A stretch of DNA of 64,000 bases from positions 124,001 through 188,000 of the forward strand of contig MCGO01000055.1 of NCBI GenBank assembly GCA_002104985.1. Direction: 5' to 3'. Under the pieces are notes generated by a model. It was not told the origin of the DNA. It ran no database searches and saw only the letters and a program-made list of their open reading frames with translations. This stretch comes from Rhizoclosmatium globosum (Eukaryota > Chytridiomycota > Chytridiomycetes > Chytridiales > Chytriomycetaceae). A program made the position numbers and the translations under genes. Of the stretch, positions 32,457 to 41,996 are shown one piece after another (the stretch's first letter is position 1; every line of letters starts with the position of its first letter).

Positions 32457-34358
32457 ATGCAACTTACGCTAAGATACGAATCAGCACTCAAGATTCAAGG
32501 GAAGCCCAAACAAGCTCAAAGTGGTAACGACTCCTCCAACGACGGCTTCTCAATCAAGGGACTTCCATTTACATACATTCGTGATCATTTAATCACGGAA
32601 TGGGGCGGCAGAGAAGCGCTCAAGGGCAAATCAACGGGACAAGTATGTTTCGACCACCTTTGTTCAATGACAGAAGCCTCAAAGAAGTCCCTCTGCGAAC
32701 AATGGTCTCAAAGTCCCTCCAAATCATCTATTATCAAAAATGCAACCTGGTTTGTCTCACATGCCTGGAAAGACAACTTCCTCGACGTCATCGATGCCCT
32801 CGACTCTTTCTTCGCCAACCAACAAAACACCACAGGCGTTGCCCCAGAATCCCAAATAATTTGGTTCGACCTCTTCTCAAACTCCCAGCACGATACAACA
32901 CTCAAAGAATTCTCATGGTGGGAAACAACATTCCGTAACGCAATCAAACAAATCGGGAACGTAATCCTTGTTCTCCAACCCTTTGAAAACCCATACATCC
33001 TCACGCGTGTTTGGTGCATATACGAAGTATACTCCACAAACGTTACTGGGGCTAGTTTCAATGTGGCCATGACACCTGCTCAATCCGAAAAACTCGTAAA
33101 CACATTACGCATCGATTCCAGCGAGTATCATCGTATTCTTGCACGAGTTAGTTGCAAGAAAGCCGAGGCAACTAATATCCATGACAAGACTGCGATTTTC
33201 GAGCTTGTTTCGCAATCGGTTGGGTTTGTGACACTAGACCGAACTGTCTTTGGCGTGTTTTCAAAGTGGATTGTTTCAACGCTCACTCAGTATATGGAAA
33301 AGGCTGAAAGAGGGAGTGCTGAGTACTTTGATTGGGTGTACGCGCTGGGGTCGTTTGAATCTTTGAGTGGAAATTATGGAGTTGCTGAAAAGCTATTGCG
33401 TGAAGCGTATGAAGGAAAGAAGATGTGTAGGAAAGTGGATCCTGATACATTGAAGAGCTTGAATACTTTGGCGAAGCTTTATGAGAGCACTGGACGGTAT
33501 TCTGATGCAGAGCCCTTGTTGATTGAGTGTTTGAACGACTGTGAAAACACGCTGGGTCAATCGGATCGTGAGACTTTGACTGCCATGAATAACCTTGCGT
33601 TGCTGTACAAGTCACAAGTCCGATATGACGAATGCGAACCGCTCGCTTCTAAGTGCTATCATCTGAGTCTAGAGCGTTATGGGGAAGAAGATCCAGACAC
33701 AATTCGAAACATGAAGAACCTGGCTCTGCTGTATTATTGTCAATCACGGTTCTCAGAGGCTGAACAATTAAATATCAAGTGCCTCAAGCTATCTGAAAAG
33801 ATATTGGGCCCATCACACCTTGAAACTGTGATGGCAAAGAGTGATTTGGGAATGCTGTATATGCGAAAGAGTCGAGCCAAGGAATCCGAAAAACTACTCT
33901 TTGAGTGCCTTCAGGCTCGACAAGCTATGCTCGGATACGCTCATCCAATGACAACCATGTCGATGCACAATTGGGGAATGGCGTGTTACCAACAGCATCG
34001 AGTCGACGAGGCGATATCCACTTTCAAGGAATGTCTAGAAATCCGCCGAGCGACTCTTGGACAACACCACCCAAGCACATTAACCACTGTTGGTTTTCTT
34101 GGAAGAGTGTGTTTGGACCAAGGTAATATGATAGAGGCGGAAGAGTACTTGACTGAGAAGATGGTCGGATGCAAAGAAACCTTTGGACCTGGACATCCGA
34201 AAACTACTGACGCGGTGTATAGTTTGGCGTATTTGAGGATCAAGCAAAAAAGGTATCAAGAAGCTGTTGATGTTTGTGTCTATGAACTTGGAGAAGATCA
34301 TCCAAATACTCATGCTATCCGCAGAGAAATTGAGCGTGCTCTTGGTCATTATGCATAA
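32457..34358 (+). CDS. TIR-like domain fused to kinesin-light-chain-type TPRs
   Basis: This single-exon protein of 633 residues has two parts. Residues about 97-235 form a TIR-like domain: FVSHAWKDNF (99-108), IIWFDLFSNSQHD (134-146), VILVLQPF (169-176) and LTRVWCIYEVY (182-192). The WCxxE element, with E190, occupies the place of the catalytic glutamate in plant TIR domains (WCLxEL). From about residue 290 to 620, seven or more 42-residue TPRs of the kinesin-light-chain type follow (YGVAEKLLREAYEGK, YSDAEPLLIECLNDCENTLG and others). There is no NB-ARC or NACHT ATPase between them. I infer a scaffold or sensor with a possible NAD-consuming effector; neither activity nor ligand is shown. A plain signalling adaptor is the alternative. 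Confidence 0.7.
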   Translation: MQLTLRYESALKIQGKPKQAQSGNDSSNDGFSIKGLPFTYIRDHLITEWGGREALKGKSTGQVCFDHLCSMTEASKKSLCEQWSQSPSKSSIIKNATWFVSHAWKDNFLDVIDALDSFFANQQNTTGVAPESQIIWFDLFSNSQHDTTLKEFSWWETTFRNAIKQIGNVILVLQPFENPYILTRVWCIYEVYSTNVTGASFNVAMTPAQSEKLVNTLRIDSSEYHRILARVSCKKAEATNIHDKTAIFELVSQSVGFVTLDRTVFGVFSKWIVSTLTQYMEKAERGSAEYFDWVYALGSFESLSGNYGVAEKLLREAYEGKKMCRKVDPDTLKSLNTLAKLYESTGRYSDAEPLLIECLNDCENTLGQSDRETLTAMNNLALLYKSQVRYDECEPLASKCYHLSLERYGEEDPDTIRNMKNLALLYYCQSRFSEAEQLNIKCLKLSEKILGPSHLETVMAKSDLGMLYMRKSRAKESEKLLFECLQARQAMLGYAHPMTTMSMHNWGMACYQQHRVDEAISTFKECLEIRRATLGQHHPSTLTTVGFLGRVCLDQGNMIEAEEYLTEKMVGCKETFGPGHPKTTDAVYSLAYLRIKQKRYQEAVDVCVYELGEDHPNTHAIRREIERALGHYA

Positions 34359-34423
34359 TATAATAGAAAAGTAATCAATCGTTGTAGTTTGATTGTCCAT
34401 TTGCCCAGCCACACTTTGAAAAA

Positions 34424-35066
34424 ATGCCGCAACCACCGTCACCTCCGCAACCGAATTGGATCGCCCACTCGGAAATCTACTTCACGAATGGTTGCACGTC
34501 GCTCTCAACCGCCTATGCATTTGCCGTCCAACTAAATGACCCTTCCTTCCTGTCGACATTGCCTACAGGCTACCAACACAACTGCCTGTGTCGACCCAGC
34601 CGGAAGTGGAAAATCATACATCCAATACGGCCGCAAATCGATTGATGACATCACTAAAGAGATTCAAAGCACCGGAAAGGACTTTGCCGTCGTTACAAAG
34701 TACAATTCTACAACTTGTTCTGGAAACACAACTGGTCTCTATGCGTACGCTTTCAACACCACAATTGTGAATGCGGGAAAGTTCGATGGATCGCCGTATG
34801 ATTACAAGTTTCAGCATAGTGGTGGAACCATCAATCTGACTAGTTGGGTTGGATCAAGGGAGACTGGTATTCCGTCAACATTTGAAGTCAACAAATGTGA
34901 GGCGGATTCAAACGGGTATCATAAATGGACGATTGTGACGGCAAATGGAGGTCAAATTGCGACAACGGTTTCAGCTTCGACTGTGATCAAGACGTCCAAG
35001 GGTATTTCAGCTATGTCTTGCGTCACTGCCCTATTTTCTGCATTGTTCGTAGCGTGGTTTCTATAA
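34424..35066 (+). CDS. Tail-anchored surface-type protein, cluster copy 1
   Basis: This gene starts 65 bases after the TIR-like/TPR gene. It codes for the family core shared by three loci here: PNWIAHSEIYF, CTSLSTAYAFAVQ, then DDITKEIQSTGKDFAVVTKYN, TTCSGNTTGLYAYAFNTT and a region ending in FDGSPYDYKF and WVGS. The C-terminus is hydrophobic (MSCVTALFSALFVAWFL) like a GPI-attachment or tail anchor. A frame change near 34560-34575 separates FLSTLP from TNTTACVDP; an indel is likely. No N-terminal signal peptide is visible, which is odd for a protein with such a tail. I do not recognise the family. Confidence 0.5.
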
Positions 35067-35132
35067 TATATCTTTATCCCCAAACGGTGTGATCACAACT
35101 GAACTGTCTCCTCTTTTCTGTCCAAAACAACG

Positions 35133-35564
35133 ATGACGTCGCAATTCGTGTACAAGATCCTAACCACCTCCCAGTGGCCAATCGATGCCTCGAAAGCCTT
35201 CCCAACACCAATTGATGAACGAGACAACTTTGTCCATCTGAGGTTTGTCATCCCATAGTAGCCTCAAGGTTTTTTACATCAAGTTCTCAACAGTACCGCT
35301 GTCCAAGCTCACCGGGTCGCATCCCTTTTCTACAGCAACGAAAAGACAATCATCATTCTTACGATCCCTGTTGCCAACATCAAGGAGGGTGAACTCGTAT
35401 GGGAGGCTCCAGTTCATCCAGCTCCAATCCCTGGCCAAGAGGCTGCACCACCGTCGACTGAGTTGTACCCACATTTATACGGGAAGTTGACACAGGAGCT
35501 GATTGGGAGAGTTACTGAAGTCTCGCAGAATGCGGAGGGGAAGTGGGAGTTCACTTTGGAATAA
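35133..35564 (+). CDS. DUF952-family protein
   Basis: The N-terminus FVYKILTTSQW with IDERDNFVHL matches the start of DUF952 proteins, small soluble enzymes or binding proteins of unknown reaction. The second half gives RVASLFYSNEKTIIILTIPV, LVWEAPVH and the conserved ELYPHLYGKL before the TAA at 35562-35564. A short intron beginning GTTTGT follows HL near 35242; its acceptor is unclear and one base may be missing near 35290. The predicted length of about 115-120 residues fits the family. Confidence 0.65.
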
Positions 35565-35909
35565 ATACTGCTTAATATAATACTGCAACATTAAACGATC
35601 CGCTTTTTCTGTGGTGAGGACCGGTTTAGCATAACCTTTAGTTTAGGCACTATACGAAAGCAAGAGAACTTTAAGAAGCTGAAGCGATAGAAAGTTGTAA
35701 AACATTATCAAGAACTGGGCGAAGATGGTGGAAAGCTTACCCATGCATAGAGTTAGAGTCTGGGCGATGGACGAGAGGCATACACTGGTAGGAATTTACA
35801 CCGGACACTGAGCGTAAATATGCCATAAATACACTAAGAGCTTAACTAATGAATGTCAAACTCGTATTCAAGATGCCCCTATGGTCAGATCTATTAACTC
35901 CACAAAGAG
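35565..35909. other. Spacer without visible gene
   Basis: This 345-base AT-rich region between the DUF952 gene and a surface-protein relic shows no coding or RNA feature that I can support. Confidence 0.4.
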
Positions 35910-36276
35910 ACTGGATTTTGACGTCTGAATCGTATTTTTATTCACGTAACTGTATCACACCTTCTCATTTATTGTCCGTCGTCAGGATCCCCATGCTACC
36001 ACAAACAACGAATGCGTAAACTCCCAGTTCACAGATCCTGATACTGTGTTTACGATCTTGAAAGGAGGCAGGACGATTCCTGAAGTACTGAAAGACATTC
36101 AAAGAGCTGGCAAAGATTTTGCTGTGTATATCAAGTACAACTCAAGTACTTGTTCTGGAGACCCAAACCTTGCTCTGGTCACTAGAATCAAGGATCCTTC
36201 AACCCGCTTTGAATACCAGTATGCCAATAAAACTGGGAAAATCGAGATAGTTGTATTAATAAGCTCTTACACATAG
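35910..36276 (+). pseudogene. Relic of the surface-type family, cluster copy 2
   Basis: The opening DWILTSESYFYSRNC matches WIPTSEAYYNANNC of copy 3. After frame changes, the frame from about 36046 continues TVFTILKGGRTIPEVLKDIQ, KDFAVYIKYNSSTCSGD, which matches TVISVLKGAKTIPEVLKDIQ of copy 3 closely. The fragment then loses similarity after the CSGD region and stops at 36276 without the WVG block or the hydrophobic tail. It is therefore a truncated copy, most similar to its downstream neighbour. Confidence 0.7.
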
Positions 36277-36402
36277 TGCGAAAGAAGCGTCTCTTGACGA
36301 TACGGAAAAGGAAGAGACTTGGCATTTCTCCCAACTTGGTGAAACCTGTGTAACCCACAACGGCAATGAACTGCCCCGAAATTTTCAAGACAACACAAGG
36401 AA

Positions 36403-36410
36403 TATATATA
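36403..36410 (+). promoter_or_regulatory. TATA box of cluster copy 3
   Basis: TATATATA lies 58 bases before the ATG at 36468, a distance like that in the other TATA-containing genes of the window. Confidence 0.45.
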
Positions 36411-36467
36411 CACTTCCATTTATCAATGTACTTTCAGCACCAAAGAAAACTCAAGACTTACGAACAA

Positions 36468-37109
36468 ATGCCCGCCTGGCGAATTCCAACTCCACAACCA
36501 GACTGGATCCCAACCTCTGAAGCGTATTACAACGCAAATAACTGTGCCTCGTCTTCTGCCGTATACGCTTTCGCCGTCCGTCGTCAAGAGCCTTCGACTC
36601 TCACAAACAACACGTGTGTCACGTCCACATACTCCAACCCTGACACCGTCATCTCTGTCTTGAAAGGAGCCAAGACCATTCCGGAGGTTCTCAAGGACAT
36701 TCAAGTGACTGGAAAGGACTTTGCCGTGTATACCAAGTACAACACGACATCCTGCACTGGCGAGGCAACCGAACTCTACGCATACGCTCTTGACACTGCC
36801 ATCATTCAAGGAAATCCAAACTTTGATGGCAGTCCTTACGATTACAAGTTTTCCAACAAAGATGGAAAAATCCAGTTGACTTATTGGGTGGGTGAGAAGC
36901 GGACCGCAGATCCGGTGGAATATGCAGTTGATAAGTGTTCCTCTGAGCGTTCCAGCAAGTGGAATATTCTTGGTAAGGGTGTTGCTGCTCCAACTGAAAC
37001 CAAGCCAGCTGTCACGGCTGCTGGTTCTGTCACTACAGTAAAGACTTCTGGCGTATGCGCCGCTGTTGCGGACTTCTTTTTCTCGTTTATTTCTCTTATG
37101 GCCTTGTGA
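36468..37109 (+). CDS. Tail-anchored surface-type protein, cluster copy 3
   Basis: This intact frame encodes about 213 residues from MPAWRIPTPQPDW. Core blocks are IPTSEAYYNANNC, SSAVYAFAVRRQEP, TIPEVLKDIQVTGKDFAVY, TSCTGEATELYAYALDT, NFDGSPYDYKF and LTYWVGEKR, followed by CSSERSSKWNILGKG, a Thr/Ala-rich stalk and a hydrophobic tail (AAVADFFFSFISLMAL). An upstream ATG at 36426 is in frame but adds no signal peptide. The repeated N-x-T/S sites suggest a glycosylated extracellular protein, which conflicts with the missing leader unless a short upstream exon supplies one. Confidence 0.6.
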   Translation: MPAWRIPTPQPDWIPTSEAYYNANNCASSSAVYAFAVRRQEPSTLTNNTCVTSTYSNPDTVISVLKGAKTIPEVLKDIQVTGKDFAVYTKYNTTSCTGEATELYAYALDTAIIQGNPNFDGSPYDYKFSNKDGKIQLTYWVGEKRTADPVEYAVDKCSSERSSKWNILGKGVAAPTETKPAVTAAGSVTTVKTSGVCAAVADFFFSFISLMAL

Positions 37110-37205
37110 GCTTTTATCTTCGTTTCTTCTGAATTAGTTCCTTATCTTAGTAACAATGAAATACATTCGTCATGACCTGGCCGAAGTCACATCGTTCTAT
37201 TCCCT

Positions 37206-37385
37206 AAGTGCTTGTCTGACACAGACTATCCAATTATTTCAAGCAGGTGGACTGTTGTTGGAAAGGGGGATATTTCCGCTGAGACTGAGCCGGCTGCAGC
37301 TGCTAGCGTTGTTGTTAAGACATCTGGAGGCTTCTTGACTATAGCCAGTGTTACCTTCATGGCTATAGCCTTCCTTGTGCTCTGA
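37206..37385 (+). pseudogene. 3' fragment of a surface-type gene, cluster copy 4
   Basis: The frame KCLSDTDYPIISSRWTVVGK, then an Ala-rich stalk, KTSGGFLTIASV and a tail ending AIAFLVL with TGA, matches the last 60 residues of copy 5 (GKCLSDPDYPIVSSKWTIVGK and KTSGGF). Nothing of the first 200 residues is present upstream. It is a truncated duplicate lying directly between two full genes. Confidence 0.75.
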
Positions 37386-37773
37386 TATCGCCCGATTTGT
37401 TCATTTCTGTTGTATGTTTTGGCTAAAATCAATTAAAATGCTTCGATGAAAACCTCGTACGTATTCTTTTTGAATGAAAGATATCATAAATCAACGAGAG
37501 TAGGCAAGTGTTTCCGTATCAATTACCCATAAAGTCCAAAGTAATGTTAACTGACTGTTCAGCAACCGCTTATTTCGAACCTTATTTGATTATTTTTGTC
37601 TCTTTATTTGCATCAACCAAAGCTATGAACACTCACTTAACCAACTCAATCGCTAAATAGAAGTAATTTTATACTGTCTTAAATGCAATGAAGGAGAAAG
37701 AAAGTCTCCATGGAACTTGGCATCTCCACAATTCGACTGTGTTACCCAAAACGCCGATGCTCCGAAAACGAGG

Positions 37774-37782
37774 ATATAAATA
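37774..37782 (+). promoter_or_regulatory. TATA box of cluster copy 5
   Basis: TATAAATAA lies 36-44 bases before the ATG at 37818. It argues for that start, because the in-frame ATG at 37710 would lie upstream of the TATA box. Confidence 0.5.
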
Positions 37783-37817
37783 ATCAAACCTTCCCTCGCC
37801 AAAAGCCAAATCTCAAA

Positions 37818-38702
37818 ATGCCTATGCCAATTGTTTCCCCTGCCTGTAACTTTGCTAAGGAAGCAGTGGACAAGGCAGTAGCTGCCTGCAACACTGACGT
37901 CAAGTGCCTCTGCACCACCATTCCATCAGCCTCCATCAATGCCTATTGTTCTCCACCCCCAACAGACCTATTCCAGTGGTACATTTACTATAGCAAGACT
38001 TCTGAAGCTCAGTCCAAGGCTTGCAAGAACGTTGACCTCCCAGTCCCAGCCATCATTGTTCCCCTCCCAGACGGAATGGCTGATCCAACCAAAGAACCAG
38101 CCTGGGTCCTTACTTCTGAGGTTCACTACACTGACAGCTGCTCTTCTGCGGCTAGCGCTTACGCCTTGGCTGTTCGTCCCCGCCCACCAACCACATCGAC
38201 AAACACTACATGTATCGCCGACTATCACGCTTCCTTCGGATCTTTCCAGTATGGAACCAAGTCCCTCGCCGATATCACGAAAGACATTCAGAGCACTGGA
38301 AAACACTTTGCCGTATTTTCAAAATACAATACATCCACTTGTACTGGCGATGCTACTGAGTTGTATGCGTATACGTTTGACACAGTGTTTGACCAGCCAA
38401 GTTTTGATGGTGCCCCATACGACCACAAGATTTCTAACGCAGGCTCTGGAAAGATCAAACTGAGTTTCTGGGTTGGAACGCAGGAGATGGTCCCGGCCGC
38501 TGACCTTGAAGTTGGCAAGTGCTTGTCCGACCCAGACTATCCAATTGTTTCGAGCAAGTGGACTATCGTTGGAAAGGGGGATGGTTCCATTGTAACTAAG
38601 CCAGCCGTCACAGTAACGACTGCTACCAGTGTCAAGACCTCTGGAGGATTCGCTGTTGCAGCCGGAGTTGCTACAATGATCATTTCTTTCTTTGTGCTCT
38701 GA
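37818..38702 (+). CDS. Surface-type protein with CFEM-like N-terminal module, cluster copy 5
   Basis: The 294-residue protein differs from its neighbours by an added N-terminal Cys-rich block: ACNFAKEAVDKAVAACNTD and VKCLC, then further cysteines up to SKAC near residue 70. The C...D..CLC spacing recalls CFEM domains of fungal surface proteins. The shared core follows (PAWVLTSEVHYTDSC, SLADITKDIQSTGKHFAVF, CTGDATELYAYTFDT, FDGAPYDHKI, LSFWVGTQE), then GKCLSDPDYPIVSSKWTIVGK, a Thr/Val stalk and the tail SGGFAVAAGVATMIISFFVL. The frame is intact. As in the other copies, no signal peptide follows the ATG. Confidence 0.6.
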   Translation: MPMPIVSPACNFAKEAVDKAVAACNTDVKCLCTTIPSASINAYCSPPPTDLFQWYIYYSKTSEAQSKACKNVDLPVPAIIVPLPDGMADPTKEPAWVLTSEVHYTDSCSSAASAYALAVRPRPPTTSTNTTCIADYHASFGSFQYGTKSLADITKDIQSTGKHFAVFSKYNTSTCTGDATELYAYTFDTVFDQPSFDGAPYDHKISNAGSGKIKLSFWVGTQEMVPAADLEVGKCLSDPDYPIVSSKWTIVGKGDGSIVTKPAVTVTTATSVKTSGGFAVAAGVATMIISFFVL

Positions 38703-38915
38703 CCTTTTATTTCATTAATTCATTTTCTTGTTGTTCTGCTCTCTCTTTCTGTGTTGGTCAAAATTAACGAAATACTTCAATGTGAACCTCGTAGTAGCTC
38801 TATATTCTTGTAATGAGGCAAAAGACTTACAATAATGATGGAGAAAAAAAAATTAACAAGAAAAATCTGGTGTCAACAGTGGTTGCAGAGCAGCCTCTCT
38901 CTCTCTCTCTTCAGT
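38703..38915. other. Spacer after cluster copy 5
   Basis: This AT-rich stretch includes a CT-repeat tract (38896-38912) that ends in TTCAG and looks like a splice acceptor for the exon-like fragment that follows. No other feature is seen. Confidence 0.35.
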
Positions 38916-39110
38916 CTATGGAATTCGCCCAAAGAAGTTTGGAGAAGCTGCTCCAACAATCAAAATTGAGGAGAACCAATACCACCCCCACCGTGTCGAT
39001 GACACGCAATCCAACCTAGACAAAATGACTCCTCTCCTCGTCGCAGTCCACAGATCGCAAGCAAACATAGTGGAAGCAATCTTGAACTACAAGTCTCGAA
39101 AGCCATATTT
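38916..39110 (+). pseudogene. Orphan exon-like ankyrin fragment
   Basis: Directly after a (CT)n-TTCAG tract, one frame stays open through YGIRPKKFGEAAPTIKIEEN and HRVDDTQSNLDKMTPLLVAV to an ankyrin-like helix pair (RSQANIVEAILNY). No upstream exon or plausible start is visible and the frame soon becomes AT-rich filler. It may be a stranded exon of a decayed ankyrin gene or part of a gene whose other exons I have missed. Confidence 0.3.
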
Positions 39111-39249
39111 CATCCCTTGTTTAAAACTCCCTCTAAATCTAAACTCGAAACGTTATTTCAAGTTATTGATTTATTATACAAGAGAGCCTCACAAAAACAA
39201 GCCGATAAATATTACACAATAAACAAACCAAAAAATATGGAACGGAGGT

Positions 39250-41381
39250 TTAAGACATGATCCAAACAGCAACGCCATCCACTTCCATCTCCTCAACCTC
39301 CCCACTTTCAACAACAAACTGCTTCACAAGTTTCCACACCTCTTCACGTCTCTCCTCTCCCAACAACATAACACCCTCCAACGCAGCGCTATTGTCCACG
39401 TCGCCTCCACGTGATGCACGTCTTTGACGTGTTGGGTTCAGGGGAAGTACCAAATCACGCACTTGGTCAATACGTACAGAAGTGTCAATGAATTTGCTTT
39501 GGCGACGGATTTTGGCAGCTCGTTCGCGGAGCTTTTGGATTACTTCTTCGGCTGCCTCTTGAGCAAGCTTGGTGTCTTCAAGTACAGAGCTTTCTTTCTT
39601 TCGACGGAGTATGCTTCGAGTGACTGTTGTTGTGAGGAACAGCAAAGTGGATACACAAATAGTCCAGGTTGAGTAAGTGAGAAGTTCGTCCGGGTGAGGA
39701 GTAACAACTCGTGCTAATTCTGTCAATGTTTTGTTGTAGTTTCTTGCGAGTGTTTGAATGTGATTGTTCGCAATACTCCAATATACAACAGTCTCCCTGG
39801 AGACCACGCTTGATACTTCTTTCCAAGTAACGTATACCTCTTTTGACATACTTTCTCCCTGAACTAGAAAGTCTGACAGCAGCTTTCTCAAAGAAGCTTC
39901 AGTTTCCATGGTCACATTCTTGACAATAGGAATAATACGGTCAAAGTATTCTTTTTGTCGCTGAGCAGAGGTCACTGTTGGTTCTGGTTTTGGAGCTTCC
40001 GTTCGATGATAAGATGGTTGCTAAACGAGAGATTGAGAAATCCAAACAGACAACATAAAAACTTTGCATACCTGCATTGAAACTGATATATGCTCCTGCT
40101 TCTCATTTTGGTTGTATTCAGCTTCGCAAAACGATGTACCCAATTGAAAAGCAAAACGGAATGGCTTTGGTGCAGAGAAATAAACATTCTTCCCGTTGAA
40201 AATGCAACCAACAACACGATCTTCTTGACAAATGACGCCTTGCGGACAATTTATACACGATGGCATCATATAATTCATAAGGTCACGCGCAGTGACAACT
40301 TCCGCCAGCTGAAGCCGTGGTTCTGTAATACTTCCACAAAATTGGATGGAAGACCCAGTTTCAAGGTACCAAGTGACAAGCATGAACAGAGGGGGGACTA
40401 GAAGAATGTAGCAAATCAAAGCGAAACATGGAAACATAAATCGGACTGGCTTTCCTGACCCTTCAGCAGCATCTTGAGCATAAAACTCGTTAGGGTCTGG
40501 AATATCCGTTGCGGGCTCAAAGAAAGAGCCGTCTTCATCTGGACCGTCCTCATTCTCACTGTAAAAGTCACTTTCGACGGCTTTGATGGTATCTGTTAGG
40601 GAGAGCTTTCGACCACGAGTGATTTCATCTCCACCAAGAGAAGAACGGCGTCTAACCGTTTCCATAACCTGCTTTCTGAGTCGTTGCTTAAGCGTCTGGG
40701 TCAACAGAGGAGAGCCAGTCGAGAGTGCGGGAGTTCCAGTACTGTTTCTTGGACTGATGGATCTATGGTTGGACGATGAAGAGCGTCGAGGGTCTGGCGA
40801 GAACCGGATATCCTCTTCGTCAGAGTCATAACCAGTAGCAGCAGTAGGTGTTTTGGGGCAATCAAGAGGTTCCTCCCTTGCAACCGACGAAGCTTCGTAG
40901 GCGTCCAACACATCAGAATAATCCGAATCAACGGCACCTTCGTCTTCGTCGTCTCCCATTCTCTGAAAACTTTGCTCGTCCTCATCTCCTAGAACAGATT
41001 CTGCCACAATAGAATTATCTCTTTCCTGAACATCCTCGCCCTTATCCAAAGAGGCATTCACTTCTGATGCACCACAACTGCTCATGACTTCAGGAGAGTT
41101 TGTGAAATTAATTCCCTCCAGGATAGGATTAAAATTAATGCTCGAGCGTGCAGAGGAGATGGAAGCGTTTGGACTAGACGAAGCAGATTTTGAAGGTTTT
41201 GGCAGGCGCGACTGGCTTTTTACCGAAAGAGATGGCTGGCGTTGTTTTGAGGAGTACATTGGAGGCGGGAGATCAGCAAGCAGATCCTGTCGTGGCGGGT
41301 GCAGAAGAGTCTGTGGATTTGCAGGAGGAATTGGCAGCGAAGGCGGGAGAGCCTTTTGTCTCTTGTTCTGGTCTGCGATGG

Positions 41382-41415
<34 letters not shown>

Positions 41416-41903
41416 GCTGTTGTTCAAGGCGTGGTTTGAGTTCTCGTCCGAGTCGCGTTTTCGAGGAAGAAGCGGCGACAGACGGACTTGGTGGATGCCG
41501 CTGCTGCTCGGACGCACTCGGGCACGCGCCGCCGAGATCGAGGCGGCATTGGCGGCAACGTTTTCTCGGACTTGGTTTTGGTTTGGTTGGTTTAGTTTGG
41601 TTGGTTGGTTTGGATTAAAGAACTCAAACACGTACACAGAGACACGAACTCATCCTTCAGTGCTCGGTGCGTTGGAAACGAGACGCCGCAGTCGAGGAGA
41701 ATCGACTTGAGCTCGGGTACCTGCGCATTAAAAGAAAAGTTAGTTACGTCTGCTGGGCTCCAATCCCTTGGTTTCAAAGACTACTCAACTGTGGCTTTCG
41801 TTGGGTCGAACGTTGGCTCCAGGTAGTATGCCTGTGCGCGTGCTTTCACAGGGCCAGGTTGCGATGCTGCGGCAGATGTCCGACTGTCAGACATGGAAGA
41901 CAT
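39250..41903 (-). CDS. HEH1: Inner nuclear membrane protein of the HEH1/SRC1/MAN1 family
   Basis: These proteins anchor chromatin at the inner nuclear membrane and recruit ESCRT factors. The N-terminus (ATG 41903 or 41894) gives AYYLEPTFDPTKATVE and the HeH motif VPELKSILLDCGVSFPTHRA. After an intron with CCAA repeats comes a long acidic and Ser-rich nucleoplasmic region containing an Asn run coded by a trinucleotide repeat. The first membrane span is CFALICYILLVPPLFMLVTW. The lumenal part has Cys-rich INCPQGVICQEDRVVGC. After an intron (about 40020-39975) the MSC domain follows with a second span (WTICVSTLLFLTTTV) and a winged-helix C-terminus (EERREEVWKLVKQFV). Donor GTAGTC after GTTGA lacks one G for a clean junction, again a possible base loss. 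Confidence 0.8.
41382..41424. repeat. GTT/AAC trinucleotide microsatellite in HEH1
   Basis: About 14 GTT units with one GCT interruption code for an Asn run on the minus strand, inside the unstructured nucleoplasmic part of HEH1. Its length is expected to vary between strains. Confidence 0.9.
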
Positions 41904-41996
41904 TATTTTCAACTTCAAAACTGAGTAAACCTTCAAATTGTAAAATATATTATCAAAAGCCTAATTACAGCATTATCTTGCAAATTCTTCTTCTCA

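Noticed and set aside
41382..41424. CRISPR-like or satellite array from the GTT run
   Set aside because: It is a simple trinucleotide microsatellite coding for Asn within HEH1; there are no spacers.
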